From Rufibacter radiotolerans (GTDB lineage: Bacteria; Bacteroidota; Bacteroidia; Cytophagales; Hymenobacteraceae), in assembly GCF_001078055.1 (NCBI RefSeq), contig NZ_CP010777.1, positions 3,315,001 to 3,379,000 on the forward strand: DNA of 64,000 nucleotides, read 5' to 3'. Under the pieces are notes generated by a model. It made no database searches, was not told the origin of the DNA, and saw only the letters and a program-made list of their open reading frames with translations. Position numbers and translations under genes: made by a program. Positions 36,382 through 48,351 of the stretch are shown in pieces; the first letter of the stretch is position 1, and each line of letters starts with the position of its first letter.

Positions 36382-38964
36382 CTATTCCTCTTCCAAAGCA
36401 TGGCTGTCAGGAGTGTTGCCAGGTCTTAAATGGATGAGAAAACGGGTGCCTACATTTACCACGCTGGAAACCTCTATTTCACCCCCTATGGCGGTCACCT
36501 GGGTTTTGACCAGAAACAGCCCTAGTCCTCTTCCTTCGATGTTTTTATGGAACCGCTTGTACAGCTTAAACACCTTGTCGCCGGCTTTCTCCTCATCAAA
36601 CCCCAAACCATTGTCTCCAAAGAAAATAGCCACCCACTTGACGCTTACCGTGGCTCTGATGGAAATGGTAAGCGGCCTGTCTGGTGACCTGTATTTTATG
36701 GCGTTGGAAAGCAGGTTGTGGAAGATACTGAAGAGGTACGCCTTGTTCCCGAACACATAGGTATTTCCAGGAATCTCCAGGTCTATTTTCCCCTCATACG
36801 CGTCAAGTGAGTCCCGCAGGCTTTCTACGGCTTCCAGGCAGATTCTCCGCAGGTCAATGCTTTCCATGCTCACCGTATCTTTCTGCACGCCTATGGAGAG
36901 AATCTCGTTCAGGTCTTTCAAGACAGCATCAATGGAGATAACGCTTTTGTCAAGGTGCCGCAGGGCTACGTCAAAGTTCTCTGAGTTCTTGTCAAAGACA
37001 GAGAGGAAGCGGGTCAGGCCAATGACGTTGGCTACGGGCGCCCTAAGGTTATGGGAAACAATATAAGTAAACTGCTGCAGATCCCGGTTTTGCCTATACA
37101 GGTCACGGGTGAGCTGAGCCTGGCTTTCATCTGACTTTTTCTGCAGAGTGACATCTGTCTGAATAGCAATAAACCGTATGATCTTGCCCGAGCTGTCTTT
37201 CACCGGAGACACATCTATCTTCACCCAGAACTCCTCACCGGTTTTCTTGAAATTGAGTACTTCATCTGAGAAAGGCTCCCCTTTCTGGTACCTCTCATAA
37301 ATTCTTCTGGAAGTTTCCAGGTCGGTGCCGGGTCCTTGCAGCAGGTTACTGGGCGTTTTCCCCAAGGCATCTTCCAGGGTATAGCCGTTAAGGTTGGTGA
37401 AGCCCTGGTTTACCCACTGGATCAGGCCGTTGGCATCCATGATGACTACGCCATTGGTGGTCTTGCTGGCCACCAGGGAAAGCATACTGAGCTCCCGCTG
37501 GTAATTTACCCGTTGCGTGATGTCCAGCATGTGCACCGAAATACCTTCCTCAGCGGGGAAGAACTTCACTCCCAACCAGATTTCCTTTTGAGGTAGAAAC
37601 GTTTCAAAGGTAACTGCCTGGCCTTTGGCCCTTAACCATTGATAATGCTTGTTAAACTCCCCGGCCAGCGCTTGCGGGAAAACCTCTTCTATGGTCTTGC
37701 CCAGGCTCTTATTCTTATCCAGGTCCAGTAGCCGCTCTAACTCACTATTGACAAAGGTAAACCGCAACTCCTTGTCCAGGGTAAAGAAGGCGTCGGTGAA
37801 GCTTTCCAGAATGGTGTTGAACTTCTGCGCCTGTTTCTGAATGGTTTCATAGGCCCGCACCATGGTGGTAATATCTTTGGCAATGGTTTCCACCCCAATG
37901 GTAGCCCCATTCACTGAGAGCGGGTACATGACCATGTCAAAGATCTTCCGGTCGCCGTTTCGGGCGGCCAACTCCATGTCAAACCGCATGGTACCGCCCA
38001 ATAAGGCTTCTTTGAAGTACCGGGTGCTCAGGTCGGCGCTCTCCGGGGCCATAAAGGAGGAAACGGGCTGGTCTATTACCTCGTCGGGCTTGAAACCCAG
38101 CACCTGGTGAAACGCCTGGTTTACTTCATTGATCTGACCGTCGGGGTTCTGGTGGAAAATGGCGTCTGGGTTCTTCTCAAACAGGTTGCGGTATTTCTGC
38201 TCGCTTTCCAGCAGGCTGTGCCTGTTTTGCGTCTGGCTGGTAATGTCCCGGGAACTCACCACCAACCCTTTGACACTGGGGTTCTGGAGCTGGTTGCTCA
38301 CATAGGTCTCCATCCATTTCCACTCGCCGTTGGCCGCCTTAAACCTAAAGCCCTCTAATTTAATGTAGTTTTTAGAGATAAGAAGGGACTGGAACTTCTC
38401 CAGCGCCAAAGGCAGGTCTTCTGGGTGGATTAACTCAAAGGCGCTTTTAGCTATTAACTGCCCCGGCTCGTAGCCCAATATTCTCCTGATGGAGCCGCCC
38501 ACATAGGTGTAAACCCCTTCTTCATTAACCAGGGCCACCATGTCTGCCCCATATTCTACCAGCGCCTCAAAAAGCTCCTCTTTTTCCCGGAGCTGCCTGA
38601 TGGCCAACTGCTTTTCGGTAGCATCGCGGCCCACGCAGTAATAGGCATCCTCTTCCTCCACCCAAGTAGCTGACCATTCAATGGCAACTTCCTGCCCATT
38701 TTTATGGATATAGAAATTTTCATAAAAAGTAAGATGGGGGCTTGTCTCCAAGGCAAGGGAAGCCTCTTTTAAAGCAGGCAGGTCTTGGGGCCTGATAAAG
38801 TCTGTGAACCTACGGCCTATCAGTTCCTGGGGAGTATAGCCTAACAGGTGGGTACTGGCCTCATTAATAAAATTGAAGTGCCCGTTGCTGCTAATAATGC
38901 AGTGCAGGTCTAATGAATAATTCATTAGTTTTTCAAAAACACTTACAGCTTGCCCCGTACCCAT
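36382..38964 (-). CDS. Five-PAS-domain sensor histidine kinase
   Basis: An 860-residue soluble kinase with no transmembrane segment. Five PAS/PAC units run in tandem, beginning near residues 8, 140, 252, 383 and 495 (for example FNFINEASTHLLGYTPQELI, INEVNQAFHQVLGFKPDEVI and IQWVNQGFTNLNGYTLEDAL). A HisKA domain has the phospho-acceptor in TYIVSHNLRAPVANVIGL, followed by an HATPase domain with FHNLLSNAIKYRSPD (N-box), FFGDNGLGFDEE (G1) and GRGLGLFLVKTQV (G2). No receiver domain is fused and no partner response regulator is adjacent, so it may feed an unlinked regulator. The PAS ligands are unknown. Confidence 0.92.
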   Translation of the reverse strand: MGTGQAVSVFEKLMNYSLDLHCIISSNGHFNFINEASTHLLGYTPQELIGRRFTDFIRPQDLPALKEASLALETSPHLTFYENFYIHKNGQEVAIEWSATWVEEEDAYYCVGRDATEKQLAIRQLREKEELFEALVEYGADMVALVNEEGVYTYVGGSIRRILGYEPGQLIAKSAFELIHPEDLPLALEKFQSLLISKNYIKLEGFRFKAANGEWKWMETYVSNQLQNPSVKGLVVSSRDITSQTQNRHSLLESEQKYRNLFEKNPDAIFHQNPDGQINEVNQAFHQVLGFKPDEVIDQPVSSFMAPESADLSTRYFKEALLGGTMRFDMELAARNGDRKIFDMVMYPLSVNGATIGVETIAKDITTMVRAYETIQKQAQKFNTILESFTDAFFTLDKELRFTFVNSELERLLDLDKNKSLGKTIEEVFPQALAGEFNKHYQWLRAKGQAVTFETFLPQKEIWLGVKFFPAEEGISVHMLDITQRVNYQRELSMLSLVASKTTNGVVIMDANGLIQWVNQGFTNLNGYTLEDALGKTPSNLLQGPGTDLETSRRIYERYQKGEPFSDEVLNFKKTGEEFWVKIDVSPVKDSSGKIIRFIAIQTDVTLQKKSDESQAQLTRDLYRQNRDLQQFTYIVSHNLRAPVANVIGLTRFLSVFDKNSENFDVALRHLDKSVISIDAVLKDLNEILSIGVQKDTVSMESIDLRRICLEAVESLRDSLDAYEGKIDLEIPGNTYVFGNKAYLFSIFHNLLSNAIKYRSPDRPLTISIRATVSVKWVAIFFGDNGLGFDEEKAGDKVFKLYKRFHKNIEGRGLGLFLVKTQVTAIGGEIEVSSVVNVGTRFLIHLRPGNTPDSHALEEE

Positions 38965-39357
38965 TCAGCTTTACTAGATATAATTAAACAAAGCATCAGC
39001 AGCCCTGTGACCACTGAAGCCACCTCTTGATAAGTACTTTTACAGGAAGGAATAATTGGCAAGTAAAGAAAGGGAAATAAATTTATCATTGCTACCCTAA
39101 AATAGGTATCCGTTAACTTTCCTGGCTTGAAAAAGCTGTACGTAAAAATACGTATTCTGGCCGGCTCTACCTCTTTATTAATCTCATTCACAGACATTCA
39201 CCGCCCAAAATGTATAGTCAGGCGAGCCCCTGTTTCTATCGTCCTTGAAGCAAAAGCATGAAAGCAGAAAACCCTCCCGAAGAAGAAACCCAAAGGGACT
39301 CCTACGGAAGGGTTTTCTGGAACAGCAAAAGCACTCTTTTGCCTTGGCCCAGGATGC
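38965..39357. other. 393-nt intergenic region with GH97 terminator
   Basis: No gene is accepted. It contains the GH97 terminator (39266-39318) and presumably the kinase promoter. Confidence 0.5.
39266..39318 (-). terminator. Terminator hairpin downstream of GH97
   Basis: AGAAAACCCTCCCG pairs with CGGAAGGGTTTTCT (14 bp, one G-U type mismatch) around a 25-nt loop. It lies 40 nt past the stop of the minus-strand GH97 gene. Confidence 0.7.
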
Positions 39358-41823
<2,466 letters not shown>

Positions 41824-42045
41824 TTAAAAGGAAGTTTCCCCTGACGTTTGGTTTACCGTGAACCCTAATTGTTGGCTATACAAGGCCTTTAAAGCGCTAA
41901 GCTTCTCCTGAGATGTTTTGCTGATCTCTTCTGCCGAGACAAAGCCTGCTGTTTCTGAAGTGATGACCTCTCCGAAGAAAGAGTTGTTTTCTTGCTGAGG
42001 TGCTATTTGCTTTTCTTGCGTGTTTTCTTCCATATACCCAACCAT
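41824..42045 (-). CDS. Small acidic protein of unknown function
   Basis: A 73-residue frame (69 residues from the internal ATG at 42033, MEENTQEKQ). It is Glu/Gln/Ser-rich, soluble, with a likely helix in about 38-58 (AEEISKTSQEKLSALKALYS). I recognise no family. The composition is protein-like, and the frame sits alone between a palindrome and the divergent hydrolase gene. It could be a small regulatory or structural protein, or not be translated. Confidence 0.5.
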   Translation of the reverse strand: MVGYMEENTQEKQIAPQQENNSFFGEVITSETAGFVSAEEISKTSQEKLSALKALYSQQLGFTVNQTSGETSF

Positions 42046-42186
42046 TTACCGTCAGAATAACAAAATTAACAACCTGATTGTTTTATTTAACGACAATTAG
42101 GCCAATCACGGTATTTAACCCATGAAAGCCCTTTTTGCGCCGTTAAATGAAAAACACCATTTAATTATCCTATTTAGGGCCTAAAA

Positions 42187-42217
42187 TTGGCCTTGCTCTG
42201 CAAATGCAGTAATTTTA
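42187..42217 (+). promoter_or_regulatory. Candidate Bacteroidota-type promoter for the YheT-like hydrolase
   Basis: TTG at 42187-42189, 20 nt, then TAATTTTA at 42210-42217 (one mismatch to TAnnTTTG). This would give a leader of about 35 nt before the ATG at 42259. Confidence 0.4.
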
Positions 42218-42258
42218 CACTATACCCGCTTTTTTTACCTGCGTGACGTTTAATTAAC

Positions 42259-43221
42259 ATGCCGCTGCTTCCTTCTTCTACTTACCATTCACCCGCTTAC
42301 CTTTTCAATGGGCATCTGCAGACTATTTTGCCCAGCAAGTTGAGGCGCAGCCCCGCTGTTACCTATAACCGTGAGCGGATTACCACCCCAGATGATGATT
42401 TTCTGGACCTAGATTGGGCTAAAACGGGCTCAGAGACGCTGGTTGTCTTGTCACATGGGTTGGAGGGAGATACGCACCGGCCGTATATGACCGGCATGGC
42501 GCACGCCATGAACAAGGCCGGGTATGATGCTCTGGCCTGGAATTTCAGGAGCTGCAGCGGGGAACCCAACAAACTGCTCCGCTCCTACCACATGGGCGCC
42601 ATGGAAGACCTGGACCTGGTGGTGCGCCACGCCCTGCACACGGGACGGTACAGCACTATTTTTCTGGTAGGCTTTAGCATGGGCGGCAACCTTACTCTCA
42701 ACTACCTGTCACAGTGGACGGAAAAAGTACCGCCCCAAATAAGCCGGGCCGCCGTCTTCTCTGTGCCTTGCCACATGAAAAGCGCCTGCGTGCAGCTGGC
42801 TAAACCCCAGAACCGCATTTACATGAAACGGTTCCTGAAAACCTTGCACGAAAAACTGCAGGAAAAAGCCCGCCGGTTTGACGTTGACCTCCAGGGCTTC
42901 CAGAGCATTATGTCCTTTGAACAATTTGATGACCGCTACACGGCTCCCTTCCATGGCTTTAAAAACGCCGAGGACTACTATGAGAAATGCAGTTCGGTGG
43001 CCCATCTGCACCGCATTACCGTTCCCACGCTGTTGGTGAACGCGCAGAATGATCCTTTTCTTTCTAAGGAGTGCTTTCCCGTGGAACAAGCCCTGCAGAA
43101 CCCTAACTTCTACCTGGAAATGCCCCTGGAGGGCGGTCACGTAGGTTTCTCTGAAGGCTTCTTCCAAGGGCTTTACTACTCAGAACGCCGCGCCGTGGAG
43201 TTTTTCCAGCAAACCCTCTGA
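42259..43221 (+). CDS. YheT-family alpha/beta hydrolase
   Basis: A 320-residue cytoplasmic hydrolase of the YheT/UPF0017 (AB-hydrolase 4) family. The family starts with PAYLFNGHLQTILPS, has the oxyanion block VLSHGLEGDTHRPYM (about 63-77), the nucleophile elbow VGFSMGGN (Ser140), an acidic residue in VNAQNDPFLS (about 266) and the His in EGGHVGFSEG (about 294). The triad is complete. Substrates are short acyl esters in characterised relatives, but the physiological role is unclear. It is divergent from the small acidic protein and has no operon partner. Confidence 0.9.
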   Translation: MPLLPSSTYHSPAYLFNGHLQTILPSKLRRSPAVTYNRERITTPDDDFLDLDWAKTGSETLVVLSHGLEGDTHRPYMTGMAHAMNKAGYDALAWNFRSCSGEPNKLLRSYHMGAMEDLDLVVRHALHTGRYSTIFLVGFSMGGNLTLNYLSQWTEKVPPQISRAAVFSVPCHMKSACVQLAKPQNRIYMKRFLKTLHEKLQEKARRFDVDLQGFQSIMSFEQFDDRYTAPFHGFKNAEDYYEKCSSVAHLHRITVPTLLVNAQNDPFLSKECFPVEQALQNPNFYLEMPLEGGHVGFSEGFFQGLYYSERRAVEFFQQTL

Positions 43222-43225
43222 TTGC

Positions 43226-43261
43226 GTTTTGGACCTGTTTTCAGGAAAACAGGCCCAAAAC
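43226..43261. repeat. Intergenic palindrome, family P, copy 9
   Basis: GTTTTGGACCTGTTTT against AAAACAGGCCCAAAAC, 4 nt after the hydrolase stop. It could act as its terminator. Confidence 0.85.
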
Positions 43262-43373
43262 AGGCTTTGGCCATCGGCTTGTTAAGCAGGAGTGAAATAT
43301 AAAAATTATTAACCTTCCCCTGCGCCTATCAACCATTTGTACCACAGTGGGTTACCAACTTTCTTACTATCCC

Positions 43374-43409
43374 ATTTTAAGCCTGTTTTAAAAAAAACGG
43401 CCCTAAAAC
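43374..43409. repeat. Intergenic palindrome, family P, degenerate copy 10
   Basis: ATTTTAAGCCTGTTTT against AACGGCCCTAAAAC, in the spacer before the NlpC/P60 gene. Confidence 0.7.
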
Positions 43410-43540
43410 ACATGACAACCGGTTTTCCGGCGTTCCTTCTGCGTGACCAGAGGGTGGATTATCCCCCTGAAACGCGTTGGCCTTTGCCTAAAACCATGCA
43501 CCGCATCTTGAATTATTTTCTTATAAAAGGGTGAATGGTT

Positions 43541-43548
43541 TATCTTTG
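43541..43548 (+). promoter_or_regulatory. Candidate -7 element for the NlpC/P60 gene
   Basis: TATCTTTG matches TAnnTTTG exactly. TTTC at 43517-43520 is 20 nt upstream as a one-mismatch -33 box. The leader before the GTG would be about 18 nt. Confidence 0.5.
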
Positions 43549-43572
43549 GCTCTACTTGGAACAAGCCGTTAA

Positions 43573-44238
43573 GTGATTATTTTGAGCAACTTATCCAAAA
43601 CGTACTCCCTGGCCCTATTAAGCCTGCTTTTGCTTTTAGGTTCCTGCGGAAAATCTTCTTACTCCACCTTCAGCAAGCCCGAGGAGAAATACCGCTCTGC
43701 CCGTGAGATTGCTGCCCTTAAGAAAAAAGAACGCCTGGAACGCCGTGAGGCCAAGCGGTCTGGCGGTGGCAAAACCCTCAAAGAGATTCACATCTCCAGC
43801 AAAGGCAAGAAAACATCGCGCAGCGTGGCCAGCAACAAAGCCATGCGCCGCGAAATAGAGACGGTTATCTCCACGGCCCGCTCTTTCAGGGGCACTCCTT
43901 ACAAATTTGGGGGCACTAGCCGCGTAGGCATGGACTGCTCAGGCCTGCTGTGCACTTCTTTCCAGGCCATAGACGTGCAACTTCCCCGCACCTCCAGCCA
44001 GCAGAGTGAGTTTGGGCAACCCGTACCCATTCACCAGCTGCAGCCCGGCGACCTGGTTTTCTTTAGCTCCAGCAAAAGCGTCTACAACATTACCCACGTG
44101 GGCCTGGTCACAGAGGTGAAGGACGGGGACGAGATCTGGTTCATTCATTCATCCACCTCCCTGGGGGTAAAAGAAGACAACCTGTTTTCCCCGTATTACC
44201 AGCGAACCTTTGTAAAGGCGGTAAGGCCGGCCATTTAA
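43573..44238 (+). CDS. NlpC/P60 (C40) cell-wall peptidase lipoprotein
   Basis: A 221-residue lipoprotein with lipobox LLGSC (Cys25). A basic, Lys/Arg-rich linker (about 45-85) precedes the NlpC/P60 domain (about 93-221). Catalytic Cys122 is in GMDCSGLLCTSF and His175 in ITHVGLVTEV, with HSSTSLG after. The family cleaves gamma-D-Glu-diaminopimelate or similar bonds in peptidoglycan. The frame starts at GTG 43573 and no in-frame ATG precedes the signal peptide. The exact TAnnTTTG box upstream supports this start. Monocistronic by position. Confidence 0.88.
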   Translation: MIILSNLSKTYSLALLSLLLLLGSCGKSSYSTFSKPEEKYRSAREIAALKKKERLERREAKRSGGGKTLKEIHISSKGKKTSRSVASNKAMRREIETVISTARSFRGTPYKFGGTSRVGMDCSGLLCTSFQAIDVQLPRTSSQQSEFGQPVPIHQLQPGDLVFFSSSKSVYNITHVGLVTEVKDGDEIWFIHSSTSLGVKEDNLFSPYYQRTFVKAVRPAI

Positions 44239-44623
44239 CGGCAGAGGCACAAAAACGTTATAAGTCAAAATGATGGTTAAGAGATTGATGGGAAGAGAAC
44301 TTATTTTTTGAAAAACCTTCAAAGAATATAGGCAAGCCTCACTTTCTAATTAAATTTTCTCAAAACCTGCTACCAATTCATTAAGCCCCTGTAGCTAACT
44401 AAAACAAAATCTTGAAATTAAGTTGCCCCCGGTCATGGCGTACAAACAAATTTAGTCTCTATATTTGTCGTGTCAATTTACTGACCGCCCAATGATTCCT
44501 TCCTCTACGGAGAACTCATTTCCCTTTCTTAGATGCTCTGTTAACATTCTTAATGTTAACTTAACATTAGCTCTGCCTTCTTTTCTATTCACCTGTTTTA
44601 TTTTTGCACAAAAAAAACCCTTT
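44239..44623. other. Upstream region of the Oar-like receptor gene
   Basis: No gene. An exact TAnnTTTG match (TATATTTG, 44460-44467) and a second (TATTTTTG, 44599-44606) lie here. Frames reading into the receptor gene from 44465 have no signal peptide and are rejected as the start. Confidence 0.5.
44460..44467 (+). promoter_or_regulatory. Candidate -7 element for the Oar-like TonB receptor
   Basis: TATATTTG fits TAnnTTTG. No clear -33 box is at the expected distance, so it is tentative. The leader would be about 150 nt. Confidence 0.3.
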
Positions 44624-47600
44624 ATGAAAAACCTCTTTACCCGATTGATGCTCATCGTGGTGATGTGTTTGCCGGTGCACCTTAGCTGGGGCCAAGGCGC
44701 CACTACCGCCTCTATGAACGGTACTATCACTGACGGTAGTGGAGCTGGCCTGGCCGGTGCTACTATTGTGGCAATTCACACACCTTCCAACACCCAGTAC
44801 GCGGCTAGCGCCGATGCCAATGGCCGTTTCAACCTGCAAAACCTGCGGGTAGGTGGTCCTTACACCATTACCTCCACATATGTGGGTTACCAAGACCAAA
44901 AGAGAGAAAACGTATTCTTAGCGCTTGGCCAAAACCTTAAACTTGATTTCACTTTATCTCAAAGCGCCGTTGGCCTGAGCGAAGTACAGGTAGTAAGCGA
45001 GCGCGGCGCTGTGATCAACGCTGACCGTACCGGTGCTTCTACCAACGTTTCTCGTGAGCAGATTGAGCGTCTTCCTACGCTTAACCGCTCTTTAACAGAT
45101 TTCACCCGTTTAACGCCACAGGCCTCTGGTAACTCTATTGGAGGTGCCAACAACCGTTACAACAACATCACCATTGACGGTGCTGTAAACAATGACGTGT
45201 TTGGTCTGGCTGGCAGCGGTACCCCAGGTGGTCAGGCTGGTACGCAGCCTATCTCTCTGGACGCTATTGACCAGATTCAGGTGGTATTGGCTCCTTATGA
45301 CGTGAAGTCAGGTAACTTTACCGGTGGTGGTATCAACGCCGTTACCCGTTCAGGTACAAATAACATGGAAGGTTCTGTTTACGGCTTTCTGCGTAATGAA
45401 AAGACGGTAGGTAAAGACCCTATCACAGACACTAAAGCCGCCGACTTCAAAGACTACCAGACTGGTTTCCGTGTAGGTGGTCCCGTAATCAAAGATAAAT
45501 TGTTCTTCTTCCTGAACGGTGAGATCACCCGCCGCTCTGAGCCTCTTTTGAACAACCTTGGTGATGCCGGTTCTATTGTACCACAAGCAGATGTAAGAGC
45601 TATCTCTGAAAGACTGATCTCTAAGTATGGCTATGACCCAGGCAGCTTCGGTCCATTAGACCGTCGTACTGAAAGCAACAAGTTGTTTGCCCGTTTAGAC
45701 TGGAACATCTCTAACCTTCATCAGTTAACTCTGCGTCACAACTTTGTTGATGCCTTTGATGACAACATTTCCCGCTCTAACAGCACGTTCCGCTTTGCCA
45801 ACAACGCGTACGAGTTCTCTAACACCACCAACAGTACCGTAGCTGAATTGAAAAGCCGTTTCTCTGAAAACCTTTCTAACAGCTTAATTGTAGGTTACTC
45901 CAGAATCCGTGACAAGCGTGACACCCCAGGTGGCTTGTTCCCACAGGTGACCATCAGATTCAACGGTAGTGGTAGTAACACCATCACCGCTGGTACTGAG
46001 CGTAGCTCGGCCTTCAATGAGCTGGATCAGGACATCCTGGAATTCACTGACAACCTGACCCTTTTCAAAGGAAACCACACGTTCACTTTCGGAACGCACA
46101 ATGAGTTCTTCAGATTCCGGAACCTTTTCGTGAACAACGGTAACGGTTACTTCCAGTTCAACAGCCTGCAAGACTTCCTGGACGAGAAACCTTTCCAGAT
46201 TGAGCAGACGTACTCCGCAGACCCTACCAACCCTAAACCAGCCGCTAAGTTTGATGCTGCCCAGTTAGGCTTCTACGCCCAGGATGAGATCTCCCTTACT
46301 GATAACCTGCGCGTAACGCTTGGTCTTCGTTTAGACGTACCAGTTATGCCAGACACTCCCGCCCGCAATGAGAAGGTAGAGACCGCTTTTGACAAATACC
46401 CACAATACACTGACCTGAGAACAGATGACACCCCTAGCGGACAATTGCTATGGGCGCCACGTGCCGGTTTCAACTGGGATGTGTTTGGTGACAAAACCCT
46501 GCAACTACGTGGTGGTTCTGGTATCTTCACCGGCCGCGTTCCTTTTGTGTGGTTATCTAACCAATTCACTAACAACGGTATCACGTTCAACTCTTTGTTC
46601 TTAGGCAGCCAAACCAAAACCGGTCAGTTTACTTCTAACATTGACGATATCCGTAAATATGGCGCTGCCGGTACTACTTCAGAGATCAACCTGGTAACCT
46701 CAGATTTCAAGATCCCACAAACATGGCGTACTAACCTTGCCGCTGACTATGTACTTCCTTTGGGCATTATTGCCACCCTGGAAGGTATCTACTCTAAGAC
46801 CCTTAACGATATCGTCTACAAAGACATTAACCTGGTGAACCCAATTGCCAGCCTATCTGGTCCAGACAGACGTCCATTGTACCCAACTTCTTCTTCAGCC
46901 AGAAGAATTAGCCAGGATTTCACCAACGTTATTCTGTTAGACAACACCAACAAAGGCTATACTTACAGCTTAACTGGTCAGTTACAGAAGAACTTTGACA
47001 GCGGCATCAACACCATGGTTGCCTATACTTACGGTGAGTCTAAAGACGTGAACAGCGGTGCCAGCAGCACAGCTAGATCTAACTGGCAGTTTAACCAGGT
47101 GGTAACAGACCCTAACAACCCTGAGCTTTCCTACTCTCGCTTTGACATCCGTCACCGCGTAATTGGTTCTGGTGGTTATACCATCAAATGGTTGAACAAC
47201 TTCAGCACCTCCATCTCTCTGTTCTATGAAGGACAATCTGGTTCTCCGTTCACGTACCTGTACTCTCAAGACTTGAACTCTGATGGAAACACTGGTAATG
47301 ACCTGATGTTTGTACCACGTGTAAGAGAAGACATTGTTCTAAATGATGTTAAAAACTCTGCCGGCGTGGTAACCCTTTCTGCTGACAAGCAGTGGGAAGA
47401 TCTTAATGCCTTCATTGAGAATGATGAGTACCTGAAAACCCGCAGAGGTCAGTACACTGAGCGTAACGGTGCCCGCACTCCTTGGACTCACCGTGTAGAC
47501 CTACGCGTTGCCCAGGATATCTTCGCTGACCTTGGTGGAAAAAACCACACCTTGCAGTTAACGCTAGATGTGTTCAACGTAGGTAACGCTATCAACCAAG

Positions 47601-47776
47601 ACTGGGGACGTAGCTACTTCGTAAACAATGCGGCCGTTGAGTTGGTAAGATTCGCTTCCCGTGATGCTAACAACCGTCCTTCTTTCACCTTTAACAAGCC
47701 AGCTGCAGATGTTTGGACTACTTCCTTCTCTTCAAGATGGCAAGGACAAGTTGGTCTGCGTTATATCTTCAAATAA
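44624..47776 (+). CDS. Oar-like TonB-dependent receptor
   Basis: A 1050-residue outer-membrane protein from ATG 44624 (MKNLFTRLMLIVVMCLPVHL), which gives a proper signal peptide ending LSWGQ. A carboxypeptidase-regulatory domain (about 30-115, TITDGSGAGLAGATIVAIH) precedes the plug (VVSERGAVINADRTGAST, SLDAIDQIQVVLAPYDVKSG) and a barrel ending VGLRYIFK. The form resembles Oar/OmpA-like TonB receptors rather than SusC and has no SusD neighbour. Its codon use is strongly skewed to a few codons (GGT, AAC, CGT, GTA), typical of highly expressed genes. A long GC-rich terminator follows 21 nt after the stop. Confidence 0.9.
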   Translation: MKNLFTRLMLIVVMCLPVHLSWGQGATTASMNGTITDGSGAGLAGATIVAIHTPSNTQYAASADANGRFNLQNLRVGGPYTITSTYVGYQDQKRENVFLALGQNLKLDFTLSQSAVGLSEVQVVSERGAVINADRTGASTNVSREQIERLPTLNRSLTDFTRLTPQASGNSIGGANNRYNNITIDGAVNNDVFGLAGSGTPGGQAGTQPISLDAIDQIQVVLAPYDVKSGNFTGGGINAVTRSGTNNMEGSVYGFLRNEKTVGKDPITDTKAADFKDYQTGFRVGGPVIKDKLFFFLNGEITRRSEPLLNNLGDAGSIVPQADVRAISERLISKYGYDPGSFGPLDRRTESNKLFARLDWNISNLHQLTLRHNFVDAFDDNISRSNSTFRFANNAYEFSNTTNSTVAELKSRFSENLSNSLIVGYSRIRDKRDTPGGLFPQVTIRFNGSGSNTITAGTERSSAFNELDQDILEFTDNLTLFKGNHTFTFGTHNEFFRFRNLFVNNGNGYFQFNSLQDFLDEKPFQIEQTYSADPTNPKPAAKFDAAQLGFYAQDEISLTDNLRVTLGLRLDVPVMPDTPARNEKVETAFDKYPQYTDLRTDDTPSGQLLWAPRAGFNWDVFGDKTLQLRGGSGIFTGRVPFVWLSNQFTNNGITFNSLFLGSQTKTGQFTSNIDDIRKYGAAGTTSEINLVTSDFKIPQTWRTNLAADYVLPLGIIATLEGIYSKTLNDIVYKDINLVNPIASLSGPDRRPLYPTSSSARRISQDFTNVILLDNTNKGYTYSLTGQLQKNFDSGINTMVAYTYGESKDVNSGASSTARSNWQFNQVVTDPNNPELSYSRFDIRHRVIGSGGYTIKWLNNFSTSISLFYEGQSGSPFTYLYSQDLNSDGNTGNDLMFVPRVREDIVLNDVKNSAGVVTLSADKQWEDLNAFIENDEYLKTRRGQYTERNGARTPWTHRVDLRVAQDIFADLGGKNHTLQLTLDVFNVGNAINQDWGRSYFVNNAAVELVRFASRDANNRPSFTFNKPAADVWTTSFSSRWQGQVGLRYIFK

Positions 47777-47797
47777 TCAATCTCTGATTACTTTCTA

Positions 47798-47836
47798 AAG
47801 AAGGGGCCGAAACTTAGTTTCGGCCCCTTCTTCTTT
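47798..47836 (+). terminator. Rho-independent terminator of the Oar-like receptor
   Basis: AAGAAGGGGCCGAAAC pairs with GTTTCGGCCCCTTCTT (16 bp, loop TTA), followed by a short U-rich stretch. Confidence 0.92.
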
Positions 47837-47894
47837 TATAGACCAATCTATAAACAGCCTTTTGCATGTGTTAACCTGGTCTAGGTGAATAGGC

Positions 47895-47930
47895 GTTTTA
47901 AGGCTGTTTTGGCAAAAATGGGCCTAAAAC
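47895..47930. repeat. Intergenic palindrome, family P, copy 11
   Basis: GTTTTAAGGCTGTTTT against AAAAATGGGCCTAAAAC. It lies beyond the receptor terminator. Confidence 0.75.
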
Positions 47931-48164
47931 GGAAATTAGAAGCGCCATAGCCATGGGATTAAATTCACCTGCCGTTCTAATCCTTGCCAGTTGAGACCGC
48001 CAAAATAAGGCTTCTTCAAGAGAACATTCAGATAAGACAATGATTACCAATCACTTTCTCTTCAGCATTAAACTTAGCTTTTAGTTCAAGGCATCAGGTG
48101 AGGCAGCAGGCGAAAGGGAAAAACAAAAAAGATGGATTATTTTCACCGTTTAGCCCATTAAAAA

Positions 48165-48196
48165 TTTGGCAGTTACTAAAAACCGTCTTACTTTTG
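48165..48196 (+). promoter_or_regulatory. Promoter of tRNA-Ala
   Basis: TTTG at 48165-48168, 20 nt, TACTTTTG at 48189-48196. Both boxes fit the Bacteroidota TTTG/TAnnTTTG promoter exactly. The tRNA begins 13 nt downstream. Confidence 0.8.
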
Positions 48197-48208
48197 TAAC
48201 ATCAAAAC

Positions 48209-48282
<74 letters not shown>

Positions 48283-48290
48283 CGTTTCTA

Positions 48291-48326
48291 AAGCACTTAT
48301 AAGGTAAAACTTGTAAGTGCTTTTTT
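48291..48326 (+). terminator. tRNA-Ala terminator
   Basis: AAGCACTTA (48291-48299) pairs with TAAGTGCTT (48314-48322), followed by a T-run. Confidence 0.85.
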
Positions 48327-48351
48327 GTTTTGGCTGACCCCTGCGCACAAT

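Larger units (their letters stand above)
43222..43572. other. 351-nt intergenic region with two palindromes
   Basis: Holds family-P copies at 43226-43261 and 43374-43409 and the promoter of the NlpC/P60 gene. A 65-codon frame here is not supported. Confidence 0.55.
47777..48208. other. 432-nt intergenic region before tRNA-Ala
   Basis: Holds the receptor terminator (47798-47836), a family-P copy (47895-47930) and the tRNA promoter. No gene is seen. Confidence 0.6.

Noticed and set aside
38943..39197. 84-codon minus-strand frame upstream of the five-PAS kinase
   Set aside because: It overlaps the kinase start by 22 nt and has no recognisable family. The hydrophobic stretch alone is weak evidence.
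43337..43534. 65-codon plus-strand frame before the NlpC/P60 gene
   Set aside because: It runs through a family-P palindrome and shows no conserved features.
44465..44623. Longer start for the Oar-like receptor
   Set aside because: The extra 53 residues are not a signal peptide. The ATG at 44624 begins a clear one.
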